Source: Puia sp. (lineage in GTDB: Bacteria > Bacteroidota > Bacteroidia > Chitinophagales > Chitinophagaceae). From it: a stretch of DNA of 64,000 nucleotides. The translations under genes were made by a program, and so were the position numbers. Where the stretch lies: positions 53,740 to 117,739 of the forward strand of contig JARLGZ010000109.1 of assembly GCA_031292515.1 (NCBI GenBank), given 5' to 3'. Shown here piece by piece: positions 1 through 6,797 of this stretch; positions within the stretch are counted from its first letter, which is position 1; every line of letters starts with the position of its first letter. A model generated the notes under the pieces. The model was not told where the DNA came from. It was given only the letters and a program-made list of their open reading frames with translations, and ran no database searches.

Positions 1-612
1 CAGCTCCAGGTAATTGGGAATAAACGCGGGATCCAGGGACCTGCTCTTTTCGAAGTTGCGGATGGATTCCTGCAGCGAAGCCTCGGGAAGCGGACCGCAA
101 AACCATTTGGCCAGGGTCTTCTCCACGTTGTTCAGGCTACTGATTTCGTAGTGCCACCTGCCCAGGATATGATAAGCCTTAAAATTCGAAGGATCGCATT
201 GGATGGCTTTCTCCGCATATTGTTTGATGGCGCCTGCCGAGACGACCTTCTCTTTCCCTCCTTCGACAAGTGCCATCCGGGCTGTCGAAAAAGCCATGAC
301 AATATTGGCGTCACAATTATTGGGATTCAAGCGGTAGGCCGCTTCTGCGTAGTTCTTTCCGGCTTTGAAGTAGGTTATCTTTTTGGCTTTGTCGGTTTGC
401 CGTCCGCCTATCCGGCAACAGAGATCACTGCATTTGCAAAGGGCGAACAGGTTATCGGGTTGCAGTTTTAAGACCTCCGCATAGGTGACGAACGCCTCAC
501 TCTCCTTGAATTCGCCTTCCAGCCGGGCCGCTTCTTTCAGCAGCACGGAGGGATCCTGTGCAAAGTTTCTAAAGGGCAGGATCAGCATTATCCAAAATAG
601 CGCTCTTATCAT
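1..612 (-). CDS. TPR-repeat protein, C-terminus cut by window edge
   Basis: The minus strand reads open from an ATG at 612 to the window edge, giving 204 residues without a stop. The N-terminus (MIRALFWIMLILPFRNFAQ) looks like a Sec signal peptide. It is followed by helical repeats with TPR-like endings (LKLQPDN, YRLNPNN, IQCDPSN, RSLDPAF), spaced irregularly rather than every 34 residues. The best general match by eye is the exported TPR family resembling eukaryotic regulator-of-microtubule-dynamics proteins, common in Bacteroidota; its function there is unknown. The start lies only 7 bp after the folB stop, so the two genes are probably co-transcribed. Cysteines cluster near residues 75-82 (LCKCSDLCCR). 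The repeat class is fairly sure; the role is not known. Confidence 0.75.
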   Translation of the reverse strand, partial: MIRALFWIMLILPFRNFAQDPSVLLKEAARLEGEFKESEAFVTYAEVLKLQPDNLFALCKCSDLCCRIGGRQTDKAKKITYFKAGKNYAEAAYRLNPNNCDANIVMAFSTARMALVEGGKEKVVSAGAIKQYAEKAIQCDPSNFKAYHILGRWHYEISSLNNVEKTLAKWFCGPLPEASLQESIRNFEKSRSLDPAFIPNYLEL

Positions 613-619
613 TAATGGC

Positions 620-979
620 TTACAATTCGAACTTTTTTGTCATCGTGACCCCCGCTTTACCCTGAAAATTGCCAATTGGAGCCTGCAATTTGAACACGGA
701 AACACTTATTTGATATACAAACGGGTATCGGCTGCTGATTTTTTGGATGATCCCTTCGCAAATTTTCTCCAGCAAGGGAACTTTTTCCTGCATCCGCTGC
801 TGGACAATCTGGTATAATTCCACATAGTTGATGGTACTGGCCAGGTTGTCGAAGGGATGGTCCCGATCATCATACATAACGTCCAGGTCGACTTCAAAAG
901 TATTTCCCGTCAGCTGTTCTTCCTGAAAAACGCCGTGACGACCCGAAAAAATCAGGTTATGTAGTTGAACTGTAACCAT
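620..979 (-). CDS. folB: Dihydroneopterin aldolase FolB
   Basis: This is a 119-aa protein, the usual FolB length. The enzyme converts 7,8-dihydroneopterin to 6-hydroxymethyl-7,8-dihydropterin and glycolaldehyde in cytosolic folate synthesis. Visible family features are the N-terminal HNLIFSGRHGVFQEE stretch, whose glutamate (about E20/E21) binds the pterin, and the catalytic lysine K97 in VSVFKLQAPIG. I chose the ATG at 979 because MVTVQLHNLIF aligns with family starts; an upstream in-frame ATG at 1003 would add eight residues of no known value. The gene lies 64 bp downstream of trxB on the same strand and is followed closely by the TPR gene, so trxB-folB-TPR may be one transcript. Confidence 0.93.
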   Translation of the reverse strand: MVTVQLHNLIFSGRHGVFQEEQLTGNTFEVDLDVMYDDRDHPFDNLASTINYVELYQIVQQRMQEKVPLLEKICEGIIQKISSRYPFVYQISVSVFKLQAPIGNFQGKAGVTMTKKFEL

Positions 980-1043
980 ATAGACAAGATAATGGAAGAT
1001 CAATGCGCTGTTCCGGGGTGAATGTCCGGGAAAGCGTGCAAAG

Positions 1044-1988
1044 TCAATGACCCAGGGCGGAAAGATATCTTTCCGCGTCCAGGGCGGCCATGCAACCGCT
1101 TCCCGCGGCTGTCACCGCCTGTCTGTAAATTTTATCCTGTACGTCTCCGGCAGCAAAAACCCCTTCGACATTTGTCTTTGAGGTGCCCGGCCGGGTAAGG
1201 ATATAGCCGGCTTCGTCCATATCGATCCAATCCTTAAAAATCCCGGAATTGGGCTGATGTCCTATGGCGACAAAGAAACCGCTCACCGGGATCGTCTGCA
1301 GGGCATCGGTCTTCGTGTTACGGATACGCAGCCCTTCTACCTTGCTTTCACCCAATACTTCGTCGGCCTCGCTATTCCAGTAAATACGGATGTTCGGCGT
1401 CTGCTGCACCCGCTCCTGCATGATCTTTGAAGCGCGCATCTGGTCCCTTCTGATCAGCATATGGACGGTAGAGCAAAGTTTTGAGAGATACAGGGCTTCT
1501 TCGGCCGCTGTGTCCCCGGCCCCTATGATAGCGACTTCTTTTCCGCGAAAGAAGAACCCGTCGCAGACGGCGCAGGCGCTCACGCCGTAACCATTGAGCC
1601 TTTGTTCGCTCTCCAGGCCCAGCCATTTAGCCGAAGCCCCGGTAGAAATGATTACGGTATCGGCTTCCAGGAGCTTCTCTTCGTCAATCCAGACCTTATA
1701 GGGCCTGACCGAAAAATCTACTTTTGTGGCCAACCCATATCGTATATCCGCACCCATGCGCGCGGCCTGCTTTTCAAAGTGTATCATCATCTCCGGTCCT
1801 TGTACGCCGTCCGGGTAACCCGGGTAGTTCTCCACTTCGGTCGTGATGGTCAGCTGACCGCCGGGTTGAATGCCCTGATACAGGACCGGTTTCAGGTTGG
1901 CCCGGGCCGCGTAGATCGCAGCCGTGTAGCCCGCCGGTCCGGAACCGATGATCAGACAGTGAATCCTCTCGCTGGTAATATTCTCCAT
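1044..1988 (-). CDS. trxB: Thioredoxin reductase TrxB
   Basis: This 314-aa protein is a low-molecular-weight NADPH-dependent flavoprotein that reduces oxidised thioredoxin in the cytosol. The FAD-binding GSGPAG motif is at residues 15-20, the redox-active CAVC pair is C139/C142, the NADPH-binding GAGDTAAEE follows, and the C-terminal FAD motif GVFAAGDV is present. The frame continues open upstream for another 100 codons into non-coding palindromes, but the ATG at 1988 (MENITSERIHCLIIGSGPAG) fits the family start and lies just downstream of a good promoter. Confidence 0.95.
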   Translation of the reverse strand: MENITSERIHCLIIGSGPAGYTAAIYAARANLKPVLYQGIQPGGQLTITTEVENYPGYPDGVQGPEMMIHFEKQAARMGADIRYGLATKVDFSVRPYKVWIDEEKLLEADTVIISTGASAKWLGLESEQRLNGYGVSACAVCDGFFFRGKEVAIIGAGDTAAEEALYLSKLCSTVHMLIRRDQMRASKIMQERVQQTPNIRIYWNSEADEVLGESKVEGLRIRNTKTDALQTIPVSGFFVAIGHQPNSGIFKDWIDMDEAGYILTRPGTSKTNVEGVFAAGDVQDKIYRQAVTAAGSGCMAALDAERYLSALGH

Positions 1989-2009
1989 GCTAATGAAATT
2001 TAAAGTCGA

Positions 2010-2038
2010 CAAATTTACAGCTAAATGTGCAAAGACAA
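2010..2038 (-). promoter_or_regulatory. trxB promoter, Bacteroidetes type
   Basis: On the minus strand TTG (2036-2038) is followed after 18 nt by TAAATTTG (2010-2017), a perfect TAnnTTTG -7 element. Spacing is close to the Bacteroidetes consensus (TTG or TTTG, about 19 nt, TAnnTTTG). It sits 21 bp upstream of the trxB ATG, giving a short leader. Confidence 0.65.
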
Positions 2039-2123
2039 CGTCATTTGCACGACCTATTGCCAGGTGCGGGATTGCGTAAGCAGGACGGGCTAAACTTTGC
2101 CGGGATCTGACCCGACGGGAATT

Positions 2124-2250
2124 ACAAAGGGGCAAAGCCCCTTTGTCGCAACATAACCGGGTTCCGCTCCGGTGGAGCGGGACGAAGATTAGGAGCGTAG
2201 CTCGATTCTTTGCCCGGGGCGACACTTTTTGAAAAAAAGCCCCGGGCAAA
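2124..2250. repeat. Cluster of perfect palindromes in the trxB-rpoD gap
   Basis: The 318-bp gap 1989-2306 holds, beyond the trxB promoter and rpoD terminator, three further perfect inverted repeats: ACAAAGGGGC/GCCCCTTTGT (2124-2133 / 2137-2146), CCGCTCC-ggt-GGAGCGG (2164-2180), and TTTGCCCGGGGC/GCCCCGGGCAAA (2209-2220 / 2239-2250, 18-nt spacer). No coding sequence is visible. The packing suggests a dispersed intergenic element or a stacked termination region. I cannot test copy number from this window. Confidence 0.6.
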
Positions 2251-2274
2251 AAAAGTCCCGATGAAAATCGGGAC
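2248..2274 (-). terminator. rpoD intrinsic terminator
   Basis: On the minus strand GTCCCGAT-TTTC-ATCGGGAC (2255-2274) forms an 8-bp stem with a 4-nt loop, followed directly by seven T residues (2248-2254). It lies 33 bp after the rpoD stop. Confidence 0.85.
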
Positions 2275-2306
2275 CCTATTGAGAATAAAATCAAAGAATG
2301 GATCGG

Positions 2307-3164
2307 TTACCCCAGATATGCTTTTAAGGCATTGCTGTAACGGGCCTTTTGCAAACGCTTGATGGCTCTTTCCTTGATCTGGCGGATGCGTTCCTTGGTC
2401 AGATCGTACTTCTGGCCAATCTGTTCGATCGTCACACCATTTTCTCCGTCCAGGCCAAAATAAGCGTTTACTATTTCCGCTTCGCGGGGGCTCAGAGATT
2501 TCAACACACGACGAATCTCGGCGCGAAGGGAATCCTTCATCACGTCGTCATCCGTTTCATCGCCGCCTTCCAGCAGATCGCCCATCGCAACATCCTCCGC
2601 CTCGTGAACCGGGGCATCCAATGAGCTGTGACGCGTATTGCTTTGGAAGATGTTGTTGATTTCAGTCTCACTCATCTCCAGCAATTCGGCTAATTCTTCC
2701 GTGCTTGGCTCTCTTTCATGTTCCTGTTCGAAAGCCATGTAGGCTTTGTTAGCCTTGTTGTAAGTGCCAATTTTGTTTTGAGGCAGGCGGACTAATCTGC
2801 CCTGCTCTGCCAACGCTTGTAAAATGGACTGGCGGATCCACCAGACGGCGTATGAAATAAACTTGAAACCCTTGGTTTCATCAAAGCGTTGAGCCGCTTT
2901 AATCAAGCCGAGATTGCCCTCGTTAATCAAATCACTCAGTGACAACCCCTGGTGCTGATACTGTTTCGCCACGGAAACCACGAAGCGCAGATTCGCCTGC
3001 ACCAGTTTATCCAGGGCCTTCTGATCTCCCATTTTGATCCTTTGGGCCAAAACGGTCTCCTCTTCAGGAGTGATCATCGGAATCTTGGAAATTTCCTGTA
3101 AATACTTCTCAACCGCCTGGGAATCACGGTTCGTAATCTGTGTAGCAATTTTGAGTTGCCTCAT
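2307..3164 (-). CDS. rpoD: Primary RNA polymerase sigma factor (RpoD/SigA)
   Basis: This 285-aa group-1 sigma-70 factor is the Bacteroidetes short form without region 1.1 or the non-conserved region. Region 1.2 begins at AVEKYLQEISKIPMITPEEE. Region 2 carries NLRFVVSVAKQYQ, LIKAAQRFD and the region 2.3/2.4 motif SYAVWWIRQSILQALAEQ. Region 3 follows after RLPQNKIG, and region 4 ends with the helix-turn-helix TIEQIGQKYDLTKERIRQIKERAI. It directs RNA polymerase to housekeeping promoters, which in this phylum carry a TAnnTTTG -7 element; several such sites are listed in this annotation. The gene appears monocistronic: a clear terminator follows it and a long gap lies upstream. Confidence 0.97.
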   Translation of the reverse strand: MRQLKIATQITNRDSQAVEKYLQEISKIPMITPEEETVLAQRIKMGDQKALDKLVQANLRFVVSVAKQYQHQGLSLSDLINEGNLGLIKAAQRFDETKGFKFISYAVWWIRQSILQALAEQGRLVRLPQNKIGTYNKANKAYMAFEQEHEREPSTEELAELLEMSETEINNIFQSNTRHSSLDAPVHEAEDVAMGDLLEGGDETDDDVMKDSLRAEIRRVLKSLSPREAEIVNAYFGLDGENGVTIEQIGQKYDLTKERIRQIKERAIKRLQKARYSNALKAYLG

Positions 3165-3258
3165 ATCAAATAATAAAAAGGTGACAAAATATTGTCGGGT
3201 ACTAAATCACAACAAAAGATAACAGAGAGAGTTCAGGAAAATTGCAAAAAGAATGTTA

Positions 3259-3472
3259 TTAATGCGTTCCGTCCAGAACCACCTTTACAAAAGTAATATC
3301 CGTTCCCGGAAATTCATAGTCCTTTTCGGAAAAACAAAAATTATTGCGCCAAAGTTTTATTCGCAGCCTCCCCTGAACGAACAAAAAACCATTGCTCTTT
3401 CGGGCTCCAATCCCCGCCGGTATTGACGATGATGAGATTTACCGAACCTCTGTTATGACTATGTGAACGAGA
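3259..3472 (-). other. Possible decayed ORF between rpoD and blaI
   Basis: The gap 3165-3555 has no intact gene, but two overlapping minus-strand frames read like protein and end at separate stops. One frame (about 3472 to 3341) ends NTGGDWSPKEQWFFVRSGEA...LAQ. The next frame (about 3440 to 3259) ends NNFCFSEKDYEFPGTD...LDGTH. Neither has a convincing start codon, and the switch point sits in an A/T run. This pattern would fit a frameshifted 3' remnant of a lost gene. It is composition-based judgement only. Confidence 0.3.
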
Positions 3473-3512
3473 GGTTAAAAAAATCTTAAAATTTAAAGAA
3501 TAAATTTATATA

Positions 3513-3557
3513 ACTAAGCATTTAGTCATAGATTCGTTCTATAACTAATTATTTAGT
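3513..3557 (+). promoter_or_regulatory. Tandem BlaI/MecI-type operators
   Basis: Two copies of the dyad ACTAA-N4-TTAGT lie in direct order: ACTAAgcatTTAGT at 3513-3526 and ACTAAttatTTAGT at 3544-3557. Their starts are 31 bp apart, about three helical turns. BlaI/MecI repressors bind dyads of this kind (TACTA/TAGTA-like half-sites) in their own promoters. The second copy reaches into the proposed GTG start of the repressor gene, so binding would block both transcription and the start region. Autoregulation is the natural reading. Confidence 0.65.
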
Positions 3558-3975
3558 GATAGTGAAAACCAGGACAACTAAACACTCCGACACAGGACCA
3601 GGCGCCAACAAACAGCTCACCAGGGCCGAGGAGCAGATCATGCAGACACTTTGGAAACTGGAGAAAGGATTTCTCAAAGACCTCCTCGAGGCCACACCCG
3701 AACCCAGACCCCATGCCAATACGATGGCCACCCTGTTGAAGATCCTCGTGGAAAAAGGGTACGTCGCATTTGAGGTTCAGGGAAGAAATAATCTGTATAA
3801 GCCATTGATAACCAAAATGGAATATGGCAAAAAGAGCATGAACCAACTGGTCCGCGGCTATTTTGAAGGATCGGCGGCAAAGCTTTTATCCCAGTTCGTA
3901 AGCGATAACAAGCTGACTGCGAACGAATTGGAAGAATTGTTGGAACAGATTCGTTCGGCAAAAAACAATCGCTAA
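3556..3975 (+). CDS. BlaI/MecI/CopY-family transcriptional repressor
   Basis: This 139-aa winged-helix repressor has the family helix-turn-helix: LTRAEEQIMQTLWKLEKGFLKDLLE, then HANTMATLLKILVEKGYVAFE with the recognition helix and the wing (GRNNLYKPLI). The C-terminal dimerisation helices follow (LVRGYFEGSAAKLLSQFV). No ATG exists before the helix-turn-helix, so the start must be GTG at 3556 or 3562. Upstream are two matching dyads. In intact systems BlaI is cleaved when the BlaR1/MecR1 sensor protease is triggered. Here the following reading frame, overlapping at TAATG, encodes only what may be the first membrane helix of such a partner. Confidence 0.88.
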   Translation: MIVKTRTTKHSDTGPGANKQLTRAEEQIMQTLWKLEKGFLKDLLEATPEPRPHANTMATLLKILVEKGYVAFEVQGRNNLYKPLITKMEYGKKSMNQLVRGYFEGSAAKLLSQFVSDNKLTANELEELLEQIRSAKNNR

Positions 3976-4224
3976 TGATCACGCCCTCCTATATCACAAA
4001 GGAGATTCTTATTTCCGGCCTTTTAGCCGGCTATTTCGGCAGGACAATAGTATTCCCATTGTTGGTCTTATTATGCAGCGCCTTTGCCTCCGCGCGGCTG
4101 CAAAGTCGGCATCGGAAAATATTGCATCCGAAAAGAGAGCGGCCGAAATCCTGCCCGGAGAATATTATTTTAAACTGGTCTTCTGGATCGAGAAACCTTC
4201 AGGTCACTGAAAGACAGCCGGAAC
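3975..4224 (+). pseudogene. Truncated/frameshifted partner of BlaI (possible BlaR1-like remnant)
   Basis: An ATG at 3975 overlaps the blaI stop (TAATG), the coupling usual for blaI-blaR1 pairs. The first 20 residues (MITPSYITKEILISGLLAGY) resemble the first transmembrane helix of Bacteroidetes M56 sensor proteases. After residue 20 the sequence turns basic and unlike any M56 protein, and it runs into the 3' end of purM on the other strand. A second frame over 4037-4203 also reads protein-like (ASEKRAAEILPGEYYFKLVF...) and stops at TGA. No HEXXH zinc site exists anywhere here. I read it as the remnant of a deleted and frameshifted sensor. It could instead be a short unrelated ORF. Confidence 0.4.
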
Positions 4225-5415
4225 CTAATATTCTATCGTCTCTGTTCCTTTTTTTAGCAGCAGACTCTTCTTGCCGGCACCCTCGACGCGGCCGACTATC
4301 TTCCCTTCTACGCCGAATTGCTTCGCAACCCCGATGATCTCGCCGGCAGTCGCGGCATCCGTAAAGATCTCCAGGCGATGGCCCATATTAAAGACCTGGT
4401 ACATCTCCCTGTCATCGGAACCCGAAGCTTCCTGTATCAATTTGAAAATGAGCGGTGGTTCGAAAAGGTCGTCTTTTATGACCCGGAAATCACCCGGGAG
4501 ATACTTCATACATTTTGTCTGACCTCCTCCGCTGCAATGGATCAGGCCATCGATCTTATCGAAATATCTTTCCAGCAGCACTTTCATAATGGGGGCATAA
4601 GTCCGGGTCGGACTCAGCAACAGCTGTCCGATCGTAATAGCAGGCGAGCCCGGTAAGGCAGGATACCCGGACGGGTCGGCGATGTCCGTCAGCTGATGGG
4701 GTCCGATATATACAACGTGGTCGTCCAGCATCGTGTCAAAGGATTCATGAAACCGGGCGCCGTAGGTCTTATGCAGCATATCATGACGGGCACTGGTCAG
4801 GCCGTTGCTCCCGATCCCACTGTTATAGGCCGTCTCATAAGTAGCCAGCCCGGCACTCGCCAGACCGACGATCACGTTACCGGGTTTTATCTTATCATTG
4901 GTGACCAGCCTGTTCTTCTCCCAGCGTGCGGCCATGGTCCCGTTCACGGCAATCGTTCTGACTACATCTCCCACGTCGGCCGTCTCGCCACCCAGATATT
5001 GGATACGCACGCCATAATTCTTCAATTCGTCAAAAAACTCCTGGGAGCCGTTGATGATCGTCTCCAGGACTTCTCCCGGAATCAGGCGTTTGTTTCGGTC
5101 GATGGTTGAAGAAAACAAGAGGTTATCGTCGATTCCGACACACAACAGATCATCGAGATTCATGGCGATGGCATCCCGCGCGATGCCCTTCCAGACGGAG
5201 AGATCCCCGGTCTCCTTCCAGTAGAGATAAGCCAGGATACTTTTGCTCCCCGCCCCATCGGCGTGCATCAGGTTGACCCAGGCGGCATCACCCCCAAGCG
5301 AATCTGCATATATCTTACAGAAGGCATTGGGATATAATCCTTTATCCAGTTTTTCGGTAGCTTTGTGAACTTCTTCTTTCTGTGCAGAGACACCTCGTTT
5401 CGAGTAAAGGGACAT
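4225..5415 (-). CDS. purM: Phosphoribosylformylglycinamidine cyclo-ligase PurM (Bacteroidetes form)
   Basis: This 396-aa AIR synthase closes the imidazole ring of 5-aminoimidazole ribonucleotide using ATP, the fifth step of purine synthesis. It begins MSLYSKRGVSAQKEEVHKAT and carries HADGAGSKS, DAIAMNLDDLLCVG, YLGGETADVGD, GSNGLTSARHD and the C-terminal VFNMGHRLEIF, as expected for PurM. The long form of about 390 aa is normal for this phylum, against about 345 in E. coli. Sixteen further in-frame codons upstream read poorly (MAGSAIFVELLISSQF) and would start upstream of the -7 element, so the ATG at 5415 is preferred. It is divergent from ribF. Confidence 0.92.
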   Translation of the reverse strand: MSLYSKRGVSAQKEEVHKATEKLDKGLYPNAFCKIYADSLGGDAAWVNLMHADGAGSKSILAYLYWKETGDLSVWKGIARDAIAMNLDDLLCVGIDDNLLFSSTIDRNKRLIPGEVLETIINGSQEFFDELKNYGVRIQYLGGETADVGDVVRTIAVNGTMAARWEKNRLVTNDKIKPGNVIVGLASAGLATYETAYNSGIGSNGLTSARHDMLHKTYGARFHESFDTMLDDHVVYIGPHQLTDIADPSGYPALPGSPAITIGQLLLSPTRTYAPIMKVLLERYFDKIDGLIHCSGGGQTKCMKYLPGDFRVIKDDLFEPPLIFKLIQEASGSDDREMYQVFNMGHRLEIFTDAATAGEIIGVAKQFGVEGKIVGRVEGAGKKSLLLKKGTETIEY

Positions 5416-5441
5416 AAATTGACTACTAATTAATAATTCCA

Positions 5442-5449
5442 CAAAGATA
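5442..5449 (-). promoter_or_regulatory. purM -7 element
   Basis: TATCTTTG on the minus strand matches TAnnTTTG exactly, 27 bp upstream of the purM ATG. No clear -33 TTG is seen at the expected distance. Confidence 0.4.
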
Positions 5450-5554
5450 GCTGAACCTGCCATGAAATACGACAGGTCCGGATCTAGTTATTAACTAGCC
5501 CCTAATCAATTATCCACGAATTATGAATACGGGGGCCGATAACCAATTATCCTT

Positions 5555-5562
5555 TAGTTTTG
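5555..5562 (+). promoter_or_regulatory. ribF -7 element
   Basis: TAGTTTTG matches TAnnTTTG exactly and lies 37 bp upstream of the ribF ATG at 5599. It overlaps an upstream in-frame TTG (5560), which argues against that codon as the start. No clear -33 element is present. Confidence 0.45.
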
Positions 5563-5598
5563 CAGCACTTTAACCCATCGTGTCTATTTCGCCTTCTT

Positions 5599-6729
5599 AT
5601 GCGTGTACATTATCATATCGAAGCCTTACCTTTTTTCCGGCATGCGGTCATCACTATCGGTACTTTTGACGGCGTACATACCGGCCACCAGCAACTATTG
5701 CAACAACTCAGGAACGAAGCCCTGCGGATAGACGGGGAGACGGTCATCATCACTTTTGATCCCCACCCGCGCAAGATCGTGAGCGGGCACGCAAAGGAGA
5801 TCCGCCTGATCAATACCCTTGAAGAAAAGATCGGGCTGCTGGCCGGGGCAGGGATAGACCACCTGGTAGTCGTTCCCTTTACCGAAGCCTTCTCACAATT
5901 GACCGCTTCGCAATATATTGAGGATTTCCTGGTGGGCAGATTCCATCCCCATACGATCATTATCGGCTATGATCATCAATTTGGGAAAGGCAGGCAGGGT
6001 GACTATCACCTGCTGGAAAGCTACTGCGCCCCCATGAACTATGAATTGAAGGAGATCCCGGTCCACCTGTCCGACAGCATATCGGTAAGCTCCACCCGTA
6101 TCAGGGAGGCGCTGACCGATGCGGATATCGACACTGCCAACCACCTGCTGGGGTACACTTTCTTTTTTTCCGGACGTGTAGTAAGCGGCAACCGCCTGGG
6201 ACGGACGATCGGCTATCCCACGGCTAACCTGGAAATCGATAACCCGGAGAAGATCGTTCCCGGCGACGGGGTCTATGCTGTTGAGGCAGAGATTGTGAGT
6301 GGTGAGAGGCCGTTGCTGAGCGATGAGCTGAGCAGAGAATGGTCAGTAGTGAGCGATCAGGTGAGTGGCGAGTGGTCAGTAGTGAGCGGAGATGCCAACG
6401 ATGAAGCGTCTGTTGGTGGCGAAAGCGTGGGTGACCAATCCAGCGAGACGGACAGCGGGCGGGCACGGGAGATGATGGCCGGATCACCGAAGGGTGGCGC
6501 GCGATACAAAGGCATGATGAATATCGGCTTGCGGCCGACAGTGGATGGTAAAAAAAGAGTGATCGAAGTGAATCTTTTCGATTTCAACGAAGACATATAC
6601 GACAGGAAGTTGCGGGTATACCTCGTAAAACATCTCCGGGGAGAGCAGAAATTCAGTGGTCTCGATGGCCTCAGGGAACAACTCGCCCGGGATAGGGAGG
6701 AGGCCTTGCAGATATTGAGCACAAAGTGA
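5599..6729 (+). CDS. ribF: Bifunctional riboflavin kinase/FAD synthetase RibF with insertion
   Basis: This 376-aa enzyme phosphorylates riboflavin to FMN and adenylates FMN to FAD. The N-terminal nucleotidyltransferase has ITIGTFDGVHTGHQQLL, TFDPHPRK, IIGYDHQFGKGRQGD and SVSSTRIREAL. The C-terminal kinase has GRTIGYPTANLEI, GVYAVEAEI, YKGMMNIGLRPTV and VNLFDFNEDIYDRKLRVYLV. Between GVYAVEAEI and YKGMMNIG lies an insertion of about 68 residues (about 234-301) absent from normal RibF (about 310 aa). It is Ser/Glu/Gly/Asp-rich and contains EWSVVSDQVSG followed by EWSVVSG. Its DNA matches the stop-rich intergenic repeat words found elsewhere in the window but stays in frame. The insertion falls in a loop between two beta strands of the kinase barrel, so activity may survive. 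The ATG at 5599 is preferred for family alignment. Confidence 0.9.
   Translation: MRVHYHIEALPFFRHAVITIGTFDGVHTGHQQLLQQLRNEALRIDGETVIITFDPHPRKIVSGHAKEIRLINTLEEKIGLLAGAGIDHLVVVPFTEAFSQLTASQYIEDFLVGRFHPHTIIIGYDHQFGKGRQGDYHLLESYCAPMNYELKEIPVHLSDSISVSSTRIREALTDADIDTANHLLGYTFFFSGRVVSGNRLGRTIGYPTANLEIDNPEKIVPGDGVYAVEAEIVSGERPLLSDELSREWSVVSDQVSGEWSVVSGDANDEASVGGESVGDQSSETDSGRAREMMAGSPKGGARYKGMMNIGLRPTVDGKKRVIEVNLFDFNEDIYDRKLRVYLVKHLRGEQKFSGLDGLREQLARDREEALQILSTK
6340..6388 (+). repeat. In-frame direct repeat inside ribF
   Basis: TGGTCAGTAGTGAGCG occurs at 6340-6355 and again at 6373-6388, period 33 bp (11 codons). The surrounding words (gtgagtggtgagag, gtgagtggcgag) belong to the same family seen at 22510-22542 and, in reverse complement, around 9051-9180 and 26007-26125. 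In this frame none of the TAG/TGA triplets is read as a stop. Confidence 0.8.
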
Positions 6730-6797
6730 TAGAGCAGCGTGTCGGGACCGGCTGCATTCTGATTGCACAGGAGGGCATCTCATTTTCAAACCGGGAT

